Below are positions 50,264-53,292 of a stretch of DNA of 64,000 bases, piece after piece. Source of the DNA: Adiantum capillus-veneris (Eukaryota > Streptophyta > Polypodiopsida > Polypodiales > Pteridaceae). The position numbers and the translations under genes were made by a program. The stretch covers positions 142,398,140-142,462,139 of the forward strand of contig CM043955.1 in NCBI GenBank assembly GCA_014529385.2, in the 5' to 3' direction. The first letter of the stretch is position 1. Every line of letters starts with the position of its first letter. The notes under the pieces were generated by a model that was given only the letters and a program-made list of their open reading frames with translations, was not told the DNA's origin and ran no database searches.

Positions 50264-50361
50264 CCGGGGAGAGAGAGAGAGAGAGTAGGACAGTACCATC
50301 GCTGCTTGTGCGAAAGATACAGAGAAGGCCGATAATACTGCATCATGCTGACAGAATCCAT
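7681..50361 (-). CDS. RecX-like protein, host gene, four exons visible, 3' end outside window
   Basis: Exons at 50361-50297, 50161-49148, 49056-48964 and 7768-7681 read as one frame of about 420 residues. Each intron starts GT and ends AG, and the phases agree (2, 2, 2, then 0 at the last visible donor). The C-terminal third matches the RecX family: the first helical module is A-V-R-Y-L-S-M-R then [20 protein letters not shown], and the second is [12 protein letters not shown] then [11 protein letters not shown], with the family's W-G-P-x-R-I signature. RecX binds RecA filaments and tunes recombination; plant homologues are organelle-targeted. About 340 residues of low-complexity, Ser- and Lys-rich sequence precede the domain, as in other plant RecX proteins. 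The third module is missing and should lie left of element A. No in-frame stop interrupts the exons, unlike the surrounding transposon genes. Intron 3 is about 41.2 kb. Expression is not shown. Confidence 0.83.
7769..8157. other. Left flank of RecX intron 3
   Basis: Unique-looking AT-rich sequence between the exon 4 acceptor and the G1 retroelement. It contains a short imperfect repeat of GTTAGCATT plus GAGAGAG. No gene seen. Confidence 0.5.
8158..10580 (+). pseudogene. Ty3 element G1, left half: gag, protease, start of RT
   Basis: Homology to G2 begins at GGATTGAAGAGATGGAACG (gag start) with no LTR or primer site upstream. Gag has a Ser/acidic tract and Lys-rich NLS-like segment (8540-8640), then [27 protein letters not shown] and a basic linker. 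The zinc-knuckle and protease-start segment is tandemly duplicated (9459-10008). Protease follows ([13 protein letters not shown]) with its catalytic Asp replaced (FFGGAAKAN). RT starts at about 10345 ([37 protein letters not shown]) and is cut at 10580 by a LINE. It resumes at 26165. Stops occur near 8930 and 9052, and there are several frame changes. Confidence 0.85.
9459..10008 (+). repeat. 275-bp tandem duplication covering the G1 zinc knuckle
   Basis: Two nearly identical 275-bp units start at 9459 and 9734. Each encodes a knuckle, a linker and the lead into protease. The first reads [14 protein letters not shown] (second zinc ligand Cys changed to Tyr); the second reads [14 protein letters not shown] and is intact. 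Confidence 0.9.
10640..13472 (-). pseudogene. LINE ORF2: partial RT and zinc-binding C-terminus
   Basis: The minus strand encodes the region before RT ([16 protein letters not shown] at about 13370), RT start ([21 protein letters not shown] near 13090), then directly the catalytic [11 protein letters not shown] at about 12930. The motifs that normally lie between (dyRPISLcn, the lDi-KAyD motif, GLRQGcPLSP) are missing, about 160 residues. The thumb and linker follow ([18 protein letters not shown]). At 11434-11033 is a zf-RVT-like domain ([18 protein letters not shown]). No apurinic endonuclease domain is seen upstream. Frame breaks occur near 12100 and 11500. Confidence 0.82.
13588..14878 (-). 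pseudogene. LINE ORF1, main part (DUF4283-like, zinc knuckle)
   Basis: From 14846 leftwards the product has a DUF4283-like domain ([33 protein letters not shown]), then [14 protein letters not shown] (zinc knuckle, CX2CX4HX4C) at about 14490-14450. A long Pro/Gln/Ser-rich linker to 13896 follows, and after a frameshift a conserved C-terminal domain ([19 protein letters not shown] to EWTLDSV) at 13863-13588. ORF1 proteins bind LINE RNA. The reading frame runs into E2 at 14878 and resumes at 25527, so this is not the true N-terminus. Confidence 0.82.
14879..15311 (+). repeat. E2 5' LTR
   Basis: 433 bp. By eye it differs from the 3' LTR by about ten substitutions and one 2-bp indel. U3 carries about nine degenerate 20-24-bp units with a CTCTTCRCC core (about 14985-15165). 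The TATA position reads CCTGTAAAAGG where the 3' LTR has CCTATAAAAGG. Confidence 0.92.
15313..15324 (+). other. E2 primer binding site
   Basis: TGGTATCAGAGC, one base after the LTR end, complementary to initiator methionine tRNA. Confidence 0.92.
15325..16499. other. E2 leader and unassigned sequence before the X LTR
   Basis: About 110 bases after the primer site look like the E2 leader. After about 15437 the sequence changes character (T run, Lys-codon-rich and GC-rich patches) with no recognisable coding region. Part of it is probably the U3 of the X LTR, whose left end I cannot place. Confidence 0.4.
16500..17014 (+). repeat. Right part of the LTR of element X
   Basis: The stretch ends TTTTTGTGACA at 17014 and has the same downstream layout as the LTRs at 1-1078 and 6313-7150: hairpin, GTGTCAAGCTTTTCC, pyrimidine-rich repeat, then the terminus. 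The sequence after it (CAGCGCCACCAATTCTGG) is not an initiator-Met primer site. The left boundary is unknown. Confidence 0.6.
16895..16920 (+). other. 26-base LTR hairpin, copy 3
   Basis: GGGGACCA, loop TCCCATCTTC, TGGTCCCC: same stem, same loop length and the same ATCTTC loop end as the copies at 916 and 6407. Confidence 0.75.
17069..17755 (+). CDS. Extra ORF upstream of X gag, Pro/Glu-rich, function unknown
   Basis: An uninterrupted 228-codon ORF starts at ATG 17069, 55 bases after the LTR end, and stops 10 bases before the gag ATG. Residues 1-30 are acidic. Residues 31-80 are Pro/Glu-rich and contain VIIIPDTPE (34-42) and VILISDSPS (57-65), both shaped like SUMO-interaction motifs (four aliphatic residues then acidic/Ser). 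Residues about 110-200 look folded ([20 protein letters not shown] and on), followed by an acidic tail. I recognise no family. It is open while the adjacent gag is damaged. Upstream extra ORFs are uncommon in Ty3/gypsy elements. It could instead be a detached N-terminal extension of gag. Confidence 0.6.
   Translation: MDDDAFDVPVNFLSYIEEVPEEILPENPPPAPEVIIIPDTPEAKPVPEPEPAFEPEVILISDSPSPVPVPEERQVPDFIPAPEPAPIPALQPTVLPQNYLVYVTHRHASRSQGWVVWHIIVTCEPLHLPHYEHILSRYPHLAYSLTECRVDSVNDIISQQPLVRVHSELQLPDYTPLTLDDTPLIDEVEDIEDSDLGPDFLEEWDAASAAASPFNGNHTSPTSLRYSL
17765..18690 (+). pseudogene. Element X gag
   Basis: The start ATG at 17765 is followed by a UAG at codon 24 (17834-17836). The rest has a heptad-like N-terminus, then a retrotransposon gag domain ([28 protein letters not shown]). 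A frameshift near 18200 moves to the frame with [36 protein letters not shown] and [18 protein letters not shown]. No zinc knuckle or protease follows. The sequence ends at the Y LTR near 18690. Confidence 0.8.
18691..20116 (-). repeat. Element Y 3' LTR (about 1.4 kb)
   Basis: The minus strand starts TGTCACCAGCG at 20116, directly after a purine tract. Near 18850-18810 it carries the box AAATACCGAAAGGGGCGCC and GGGGCCAAT shared with the G and non-coding element LTRs. The inner end near 18691 is inferred from where X gag stops. The interior shows nothing coding. Confidence 0.6.
20117..20689 (-). repeat. Y polypurine tract and repeat-bearing 3' UTR
   Basis: The purine tract AAGAGGGGGGTA (minus strand, 20128-20117) abuts the LTR. 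Between 20150 and 20280 are two copies of a roughly 58-bp unit (GTCAACMCTGRTGTATTCAA core, then CGACACAT). Between 20290 and 20390 are two copies of a roughly 55-bp unit (CCAATGACANARTGGTAGCT core). No coding sequence. Confidence 0.65.
20690..21988 (-). CDS. Element Y integrase with chromodomain, intact stretch
   Basis: 432 residues without a stop. Zinc-binding HHCC region: [20 protein letters not shown] with CLICQK. Catalytic core: the Asp of AMDFIFDLP, the Asp of IVSDRDPRM, and the Glu of [21 protein letters not shown] has Cys where relatives have Asp. The C-terminus has the [19 protein letters not shown] module and a chromodomain ([38 protein letters not shown]). Chromodomain integrases bind the cDNA and steer insertion to modified chromatin (chromovirus lineage). 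Confidence 0.87.
   Translation of the reverse strand: MEESHVPPYAGHRGIDATVKAVETFFYWPTLRRDVDAFVRECLICQKVKFDRQKAPGLLQALPIPDKPWESIAMDFIFDLPRTQTGNDGIWTIICRFSKQAHFIPVRKKIKPNQMARLFMSNIFKYHGMPQSIVSDRDPRMTSLFWRGLFENMGTTLKFSSSFHPQTDGQSEEANSTVLDLLKCYVSEHKGKWEQYLPLVEYAYNNTVHSSIGKAPFEIVEGGKKVPPILHTKDKIFEADKYVQDMDEMYKKVKVALEKTQAKQKKAADRHRREVVYSLGDWVLLRFEKARLKKMKGKERLFPKLSMRYYGPFQVCDIISDVAYRLKLPDSWKIHNAFHVSLLRPYVGDVPEDMPAEDQPEVEELDEILVPEQILAHKERKVKGKVARRYLVKFKNYPPMDAKWMEEGELAESPIVLSLYLEAFDLQPTLTP
21998..22585 (-). pseudogene. Element Y RNase H, truncated
   Basis: The minus strand encodes [45 protein letters not shown], and after one stop the connection domain [10 protein letters not shown] and the spacer before integrase. 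RT is missing: the sequence breaks at about 22585 and E2 RT begins on the opposite strand. Confidence 0.82.
22580..25000 (+). pseudogene. E2 pol: RT (5' truncated), RNase H, integrase, chromodomain
   Basis: RT starts mid-domain at [17 protein letters not shown] and has [15 protein letters not shown] and the catalytic YLDDILVFS (about 22780). RNase H follows ([35 protein letters not shown]) to a stop at 23423. After a short break 415 open residues (23480-24727) hold the RNase H connection ([10 protein letters not shown]), integrase HHCC ([26 protein letters not shown]) and DDE core ([34 protein letters not shown]). A stop at 24725 precedes the C-terminal module and a chromodomain ([13 protein letters not shown] to [15 protein letters not shown]) with two more stops. 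Confidence 0.88.
25091..25521 (+). repeat. E2 3' LTR
   Basis: 431 bp, starting TGTCACGATTG after the purine tract and ending CTTTACA before the GTAAC duplication. It has an intact TATAAAAGG at about 25379 and the same CTTCRCC repeats in U3. Confidence 0.92.
25527..25810 (-). pseudogene. LINE ORF1, N-terminal part beyond E2
   Basis: The minus strand encodes [18 protein letters not shown], a short helical region ([17 protein letters not shown]) and [18 protein letters not shown], then continues in frame across the E2 insertion into 14878. The same segment occurs in LINE copy 2 at 1079-1270. Confidence 0.8.
25811..26164 (-). other. LINE 5' region, very G/C-rich
   Basis: On the plus strand this is (GGGC)-like sequence with G runs at about 25925 and 26095. 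On the LINE strand it is a C-rich leader before ORF1. ORFs here encode only Pro/Ala/Arg-rich low complexity and are not supported as genes. Confidence 0.55.
26165..28321 (+). pseudogene. G1 right half: end of RT, RNase H, integrase, chromodomain
   Basis: This continues the RT cut at 10580: [38 protein letters not shown]. RNase H follows ([37 protein letters not shown]), then integrase ([48 protein letters not shown]) and a chromodomain ([33 protein letters not shown]). Stops and frameshifts occur near 26428, 26703, 27104, 27260, 27522, 27668 and 28083. Similarity to G2 ends at 28321, before any polypurine tract or LTR. Confidence 0.87.
28322..29190. other. Non-coding stretch between G1 and F gag
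   Basis: Probably the LTR and leader of element F. There is a purine-rich segment (28465-28530), AATAAAAGAT near 28527, and a long leader without primer-site similarity. A CAG preceded by a pyrimidine tract near 28900 could be chance. The small ORFs have no recognisable domain. Confidence 0.4.
29829..29840 (+). other. Primer binding site of the non-coding LTR element
   Basis: TGGTATCAGAGC one base after the LTR end. Confidence 0.92.
30700..31060 (+). repeat. Array of GGCCCGGACC repeats
   Basis: Five units begin at about 30704, 30771, 30829, 30951 and 31011, each with CATGGCCCGGACC, then TGGTTATTTGCG-like sequence, a G run and GGAGT. The array lies near the 3' end of the interior. A second small repeat (AAAGGAGAAGCTAACTC, two 34-bp units) is at about 31260-31330. 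Confidence 0.8.
33480..36576 (-). pseudogene. G2 pol: RT, RNase H, integrase, chromodomain
   Basis: RT upstream part (36576-36196) has [33 protein letters not shown] and [13 protein letters not shown]. After the MITE come [32 protein letters not shown] and a frameshift near the DD motif. RNase H is 35566-34800 ([45 protein letters not shown]). Integrase is 34772-33890 ([61 protein letters not shown]). The chromodomain is near 33640 ([20 protein letters not shown]). Multiple frame breaks. Confidence 0.85.
36014..36187. mobile_element. 174-bp hAT MITE inside G2 RT, TSD CTATAATC
   Basis: The ends are CATAGTTACCCG and, inverted, CATAGTAACAGG. A perfect 8-bp duplication CTATAATC lies at 36006-36013 and 36188-36195. 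The interior is made of GGGAACGG and CGGAAATCG repeats, like the subterminal regions of the hAT elements at 42279-46025. Removing it restores the RT reading frame around the conserved DYR motif. Confidence 0.92.
36577..37006 (-). pseudogene. G2 protease region
   Basis: The minus strand encodes [20 protein letters not shown], then [20 protein letters not shown], the retropepsin-like site with D-R-G in place of D-S/T-G, then GCIVRGIW and, in another frame, the [12 protein letters not shown]-type flap region. A frame change near 36720 and further breaks make it non-functional. Confidence 0.75.
37003..38456 (-). pseudogene. G2 gag, copy a
   Basis: Starts [18 protein letters not shown] at 38456. 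A frame change leads to [20 protein letters not shown], a Ser run with acidic residues, and a Lys-rich segment ([14 protein letters not shown]). The gag domain follows ([33 protein letters not shown]), then a basic linker and knuckle [14 protein letters not shown] (about 37140-37100). It leads into the protease at 37006. Confidence 0.82.
38457..39103. repeat. GAC/GAT-rich array and unassigned block between two gag copies
   Basis: From about 38470 to 38690 the plus strand is dominated by imperfect GAYGAY hexamers with a repeated segment GTCTTCGTCAAG/GTCATCGTCAAGATAGGGA. The rest (38700-39100) has a short repeat (GAAAACGC) and no coding signal. It may mark the fusion point of two G copies. Confidence 0.6.
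39104..40600 (-). pseudogene. G2 gag, copy b
   Basis: A 266-residue open stretch (40358-39558) carries the poly-Ser tract, a Lys-rich NLS-like segment ([19 protein letters not shown]), a gag domain ([37 protein letters not shown]) and [20 protein letters not shown]. The zinc knuckle [14 protein letters not shown] appears twice in a 194-bp tandem duplication (39132-39519). It breaks off before protease, and the N-terminus near 40570 has a stop in place of the start context. Confidence 0.82.
39132..39519 (-). repeat. 194-bp tandem duplication covering the G2 zinc knuckle
   Basis: Units start at 39132 and 39326 and are nearly identical. 194 is not a multiple of three, so the duplication shifts the frame. 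Both knuckles keep all four zinc ligands. Confidence 0.88.
40747..40758 (-). other. G2 primer binding site
   Basis: Minus strand TGGTATCAGAGC, one base inside the LTR end. Confidence 0.92.
40760..41331 (-). repeat. G2 5' LTR
   Basis: 572 bp, minus strand TGTCACAAACTGGTGACG to AAGTTAGTTACA. It holds ACGGATTTCCG-type repeats in U3, an AATAA-type region, and the R-region box GAAATACCGAAAGGGGCGCC with GGGGCCAAT. It abuts hAT copy 2 at 41332. Confidence 0.9.
41332..42278 (+). pseudogene. hAT copy 2: hATC dimerisation domain and 3' region
   Basis: Coding similarity to copy 1 starts right at the G2 [36 protein letters not shown] (hATC), then after a frame shift [18 protein letters not shown] and an acidic tail ending at 41810. 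The 3' non-coding part includes a block near 42205-42278 (GAGTCAAAGGACTCTA) also found at 45830-45905. The N-terminal transposase is missing. The element continues at 46034 beyond copy 1 and ends at TAACTATG, 46720. Confidence 0.8.
42772..44967 (+). pseudogene. hAT transposase (BED finger, RNase H-like core, hATC)
   Basis: The start ATG is at 42772; a UAG follows after 24 codons. A BED zinc finger lies near 42890-42985 ([25 protein letters not shown]). An intron with GTGAGT at 43305 and AAAG at 43415 restores the frame into [15 protein letters not shown]. The catalytic core has [27 protein letters not shown] and [10 protein letters not shown] deletion near 44374 removes residues after the RW motif. 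The hATC domain follows ([28 protein letters not shown]), then an acidic tail to 44967. There is also a frame change near 43100. This protein would excise and reinsert hAT DNA. Confidence 0.87.
45348..46004. mobile_element. 657-bp non-autonomous hAT nested in copy 1, TSD CTGCCGTC
   Basis: The ends CATAGTTACAGGGGAACG and, inverted, CATAGTTACCCGGAACGC are flanked by the perfect duplication CTGCCGTC (45340-45347 and 46005-46012). The interior has CGTTCCGG motifs, a (CT)n run at about 45786-45816, and the GAGTCAAAGCACTCTA block shared with copy 2. No transposase. Confidence 0.93.
46102..46688 (+). repeat. Solo LTR of family G, plus strand
   Basis: It resembles the reverse complement of 40760-41331: GTCACAAATTGATGACGTGG start, ACGGATTTCCG-like repeats, GAAATAACGAAAGGCGCGCC, GGGGCCAATCTCTC, GTCGCGGTAGAATCTTGACT, ending CTGTTACA. 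The left end is imprecise and no clear duplication is seen. It sits in the right end of hAT copy 2 (46034-46101 and 46689-46720). Confidence 0.78.
46721..48000 (-). repeat. Outer LTR, minus strand, interrupted by a solo LTR
   Basis: The left part (46795-47112) has GGCGGAGTTCCGGCC, ATTGGCCCC and the reverse of the R-region box. The right part (47786-48000) continues with GCCTGCCATGTCACCATG and ends near CTTTGCGACA. The two halves join cleanly at the ATATC duplication of the inner solo LTR. The left boundary is uncertain. Confidence 0.65.
47113..47785 (-). repeat. Solo LTR of the non-coding LTR family, TSD ATATC
   Basis: 673 bp, matching the LTRs at 29219-29827 and 31437-32041 on the opposite strand (TGTAACAAGACGGGCACC to CAGCAGTTTGTGACA). 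A perfect 5-bp duplication ATATC lies at 47108-47112 and 47786-47790. No internal region remains, as after LTR-LTR recombination. It keeps both segments that the 29-32 kb LTRs each lost one of. Confidence 0.92.
48001..48963. other. Right flank of RecX intron 3
   Basis: Unique-looking sequence without transposon domains. It holds an imperfect 92-bp tandem duplication (48556-48647 and 48648-48739; ATGTAGATGAGAATTTGA core) and a pyrimidine-rich stretch near 48790-48850. Confidence 0.5.
48964..49056 (-). CDS. RecX-like exon 3 (RecX module 1)
   Basis: The exon follows acceptor TTTTGTAG at 49057 and ends at CAAAATTG before donor GTATGT at 48963. It encodes [15 protein letters not shown] and on to ATVQN, the classic RecX first module in which a short helix is followed by xxELRxKLxxKG-type sequence. 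Intron 2 is 91 bases. The exon is phase 2 at both ends. Confidence 0.85.
49148..50161 (-). CDS. RecX-like exon 2 (long N-terminal extension)
   Basis: This 1014-base open exon starts after the acceptor CTGCTGCAG at 50162 and ends at ATGAG before the donor GTGTGT at 49147. It encodes about 338 residues. The first 30 or so are basic and Ser-rich (transit-like). The middle is hydrophilic and probably disordered. Near the end is [20 protein letters not shown], then an acidic stretch, then the start of RecX module 1 ([12 protein letters not shown]). Reading past the donor meets a stop after a few residues, whereas splicing continues the RecX motif. No other domain is recognised. Confidence 0.8.
50212..50286. 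repeat. (TG)n and (GA)n microsatellites in RecX intron 1
   Basis: About 25 TG units (50212-50262) are followed by (GA)n at about 50269-50286. On the gene strand this is (TC)n then (CA)n, between the exon 1 donor and the exon 2 acceptor. Confidence 0.9.
50297..50361 (-). CDS. RecX-like exon 1 (proposed start)
   Basis: The ATG at 50361 opens 21 codons beginning [21 protein letters not shown] plus two bases (TG) before a GTACTG donor at 50296. The exon 2 acceptor supplies the one missing base, so the phase fits. The peptide has one acidic residue and several Arg, Ser and Tyr residues, as expected for an organellar presequence, and the basic, Ser-rich character continues into exon 2. The donor is not strong, and an alternative start inside exon 2 is possible. 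Confidence 0.55.
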
Positions 50362-50607
50362 GCAGAAAAGATACAAACAGAGTTCGGGAAAATTGTGTCT
50401 CAGCTTAATATCATGCGGTCTTCAATTTCAAAAATGCCTGTTGAGGGCACGGGAAAAAGGAGAAATGCTGCCCCAGAATAGACAAAAAATAGTGTAAAAA
50501 TCTTTAAAAATAGCCTAATTTTTTCAAATTTCCTCTTGAAATAAACAAGGAAAGGATTTTGGTATGTTTGAAAAAATGATTTTTCCCGAACACTGGATAC
50601 AAACGCA
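50362..50607. other. RecX upstream region
   Basis: AT-rich sequence directly upstream of the proposed start. No convincing TATA box or conserved promoter element was identified. Confidence 0.35.
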
Positions 50608-50700
50608 TGTGAGTGTGTAAGACAAGATTTGAACTCGGGACCTTCCGGCGTAACACCTTCCAGCCCTCAGCACTAAAGACCACGGGGTCTTGAATGAAGG
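50608..50700 (-). repeat. tRNA-related (SINE-like) sequence 1
   Basis: The minus strand has CCGTGGTCTTTAGTGCTGAG (A-box-like) and GAGTTCAAATC (B-box-like, GWTCRANNC) with tRNA-like spacing, but no good cloverleaf. A Pol III-derived SINE head is more likely than a tRNA gene. Confidence 0.4.
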
Positions 50701-50849
50701 TCAAGCCGTTAAGATCGATGACACACAACACGGGGCACAAATTTCATGGCGACAGGCGTCCATTGGATGGCGATCGAGTTTACTTTTTTAAGTCCGAGTT
50801 TACTTTCGCCTGCACATGTTCCCTTTATCATGCTACGAAGTGGATGGTT

Positions 50850-51040
50850 GGACAACCAGACCCACGCAGAGGCGTGGTTAGCACATTCGCCTACCAACGA
50901 GGAGGTCGCCGATTCAAGCTCCAACCAAGAGATGAGAAATTCAACACTGCCCACTTTTTGTGGACCGTCCACACCCCTCAAGATCTATGAGAATCTCTAC
51001 CCGATGTCGATCCCATGGCTTGGACTTCAGTAAATACCCG
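50850..51040 (+). repeat. tRNA-related (SINE-like) sequence 2
   Basis: The plus strand has GTGGTTAGCACATTCGCCTA (A-box region) and CGATTCAAGCTC (B box) about 30 bases later, followed by a non-tRNA body (ACCGTCCACACCCCTCAAG). The pattern is that of a plant SINE head and body. No target duplication found. Confidence 0.45.
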
Positions 51041-51134
51041 GTGCCACTTAGTGTTGTGGCCTTCCAGCCCGCTTCTCAGAATTTTGGCCCAAGGCTGAAG
51101 ATTGCCATCCACCAATCCAGAGGCCTAAAGTCTT

Positions 51135-51436
51135 GACTCAAAAAATATTTTGTCCAAGGCCTAGTGGCCATGCCCTATTGCTGAAAAATATAAAGCAAAT
51201 CGGAGAGCGAAACTTTAACAAGAAGCATGTATATGTTATCAGTTCTTTGCAATGAGTGAAAACGTAGCATGCACCACGTCACAAGACTCAAAAAAATATT
51301 TTGTCCAAGGCCCAGTGGCCATGCCCTATTGCTGAAAAATATGAAGCAAGTCGGAGAGCGAAACTTTAACAAGAAGCATGTATATGTTATGAGTTCTTTG
51401 CAATGAGTGAAAACATAGCATGCACCATGTCGCAAG
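51135..51436. repeat. 150-bp tandem duplication
   Basis: Two units start at 51135 and 51285 (GACTCAAAAAAATATTTTGT), about 95% identical by eye. The ORF across them simply repeats itself and is not supported as a gene. Confidence 0.9.
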
Positions 51437-52507
51437 AAGCTTGCACCTCTCGATGGTGTTGTAGGCACCTTATTACCAAGGTCAGAAGCAGCATTGGCGT
51501 GAGGTCGTGGGCCTTGGCACTTGCATTGGGATTGTGCGATGTGTGTCAACCCTATCCAAGGCGAGATTGTAAACAGCAATAGATAACAAGGGTTTGTCTT
51601 TTTTCAAGTATTCAACACAAGAGAGGGTTCTAAACTCAAGTAAGCTTGACTCCAAAGTTGAGCATCAAGTAAAGATGTGTGTGTATAGGATATTGGTCTC
51701 AACCTTACATAATTCTATTGTAGTTTATAGGTAGCAAATACAAGAGGGACGATCGATTTTGGTGGTCAAGTCAAAAATGAAGAAAGGATTCAGAATGGAT
51801 GTTTTCCATGTGATGATGGTTCTTTTTGGTTTATCGCATAATTAACAGCAAGGGAAAAGAGGGGCAATGTAAGTGGTGTACTTTCACTTATAAGCCTGGC
51901 AGGGTCATAAGAATTGTAATAAGCATCGCGAGGCAAAAGCTATGTGGAAGGAACATGAGAAGAGAAGCATGGTTTTAGTACTTAAAGACATAGAAAAAAT
52001 GCATGATGCCGAAAAGAAAAGGATTGAGAAACGCATGCAGATCTCTTGGTATATAATGAAAGGGTATCTATATCTATATTCTATATTAAAAAGAGAGATG
52101 TGAACCTACACGTGGATGCATTTCCATGTAATCATTGTTTGAAGCCTCCACCTACTAGCGTGCCTCCAATTGCCAACTATGTATCTTGCTTGCCACTTTG
52201 CAAGATCTGGCCTGCCATGTTTGCAAGAGCTAGCGTTCAATTGCAAGGCTACCTTCCCATTGGCCTTGAGTTGAGTGCGCATTGAGGAGCCACCTTCGCA
52301 TAAGAGCCAAGCGGCGTGCCTTGAGATCTTGAGATAGCCCCGCAACTCAAGGTGCCACGTACCCCAACGTCTCTATTCTCTCGAAACTGAAAGGGAGAAC
52401 CTCTCTAGATATAAGCAAACTAACGCTTCAATTGTTTCTTTCCTCAGCCAATCCTACAGACTATAAGCTGCCTTTGCCTTCTCCTACAGGGATGATATGA
52501 TGCAGTT
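51437..52507. other. Stretch without recognisable features
   Basis: Mixed-composition sequence. Short AT microsatellite-like run (TATCTATATC) near 52065. No domain, RNA gene or repeat family recognised. Confidence 0.4.
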
Positions 52508-52550
52508 CCCCCCCCCCCCCCAACACACACATACACACACACACACACAA
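52508..52550. repeat. C run and (CA)n microsatellite
   Basis: A run of about 13 C, then CACA repeats with one TA interruption. A short (CT)n run is at about 52609-52627. Confidence 0.9.
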
Positions 52551-52627
52551 ACTAATGTATTACGTTGTTTTGTGGTGTGTGCAGGGCTTGGTGGGGGTCA
52601 TGGGTGGCTCTCTCTCTCTCTCTCTCT

Positions 52628-53139
52628 ATGTGGAAGAATGTCTAGCCTACATTTTCAAGGTAGTCGAGGTTTTAGTAGTGAAGCTACTGAAGGTAGAGCC
52701 ACAATAGATATGTTTAGAGCATGCGAAAGGCTCAAGCGAGTTCTATCAAATCAAACAAATGCAAGTTTGTATTAGTGTGAGGAAGGTGCATCTGCCTTTC
52801 CATCTTTGATATTTGCGAGCCCTCATATATTATTGTTGGCTATGGCTTGTTGCATGGTAACGTGATTATAGATGACAGGATCGATATTATAAGCCAGGGT
52901 TGCGACTTACAGGAGAGGTTCATGCCGGGCCATTTGAATGGTAATTCATAGCTGTTCCTACGACATCAATTGGTAATAAATTTTTAGACAAAGCCATGCC
53001 ATTGCTAAGTATCTACGGCATAAAGGATAGTCTCCATTTTCTAAAGCAGTTAGAGCATGCGTTATAGGTTGGTTGTGCAAGATGCTCTTTAACCTGTTTG
53101 CATGCTCACTAGCCCAATACCCTTCGTTCATAAGGTATA
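52628..53139. other. Stretch without recognisable features
   Basis: No coding, RNA or repeat signal recognised. Confidence 0.35.
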
Positions 53140-53292
53140 TGTCAGAATACCGGCAAGGCCGGACTAGACAAGGGCAAGGCCGGGCTAGGCAGTGTGGAAA
53201 GGGAGTCCAACTAGGGCAAAGGGCCAGGGGCTATGCTATATAGTGGGTGGTTGGGTGGTGGACTCCTAGGTTCTAGTTCCCCTTGTCTAACA
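53140..53292 (+). repeat. Candidate short LTR (153 bp) with adjacent primer-like site
   Basis: It begins TGTCAGAATACC, ends GTCTAACA, and has TATATAG near 53238. It is followed directly by AGGTATCAAGAGCTTGG, close to the initiator-Met primer site. GCAAGGCCGG occurs twice inside. No second copy is seen in the window, so the call rests on structure only. Confidence 0.4.

Noticed and set aside
7681-50361. Bacterial contamination as the source of RecX
   Set aside because: The exons are split by GT-AG introns full of plant-type transposons, and the N-terminal extension is of the eukaryotic kind.
50850-50925. Possible tRNA gene
   Set aside because: A and B boxes are recognisable but no acceptor or anticodon stem pairs properly. 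A SINE head fits better.
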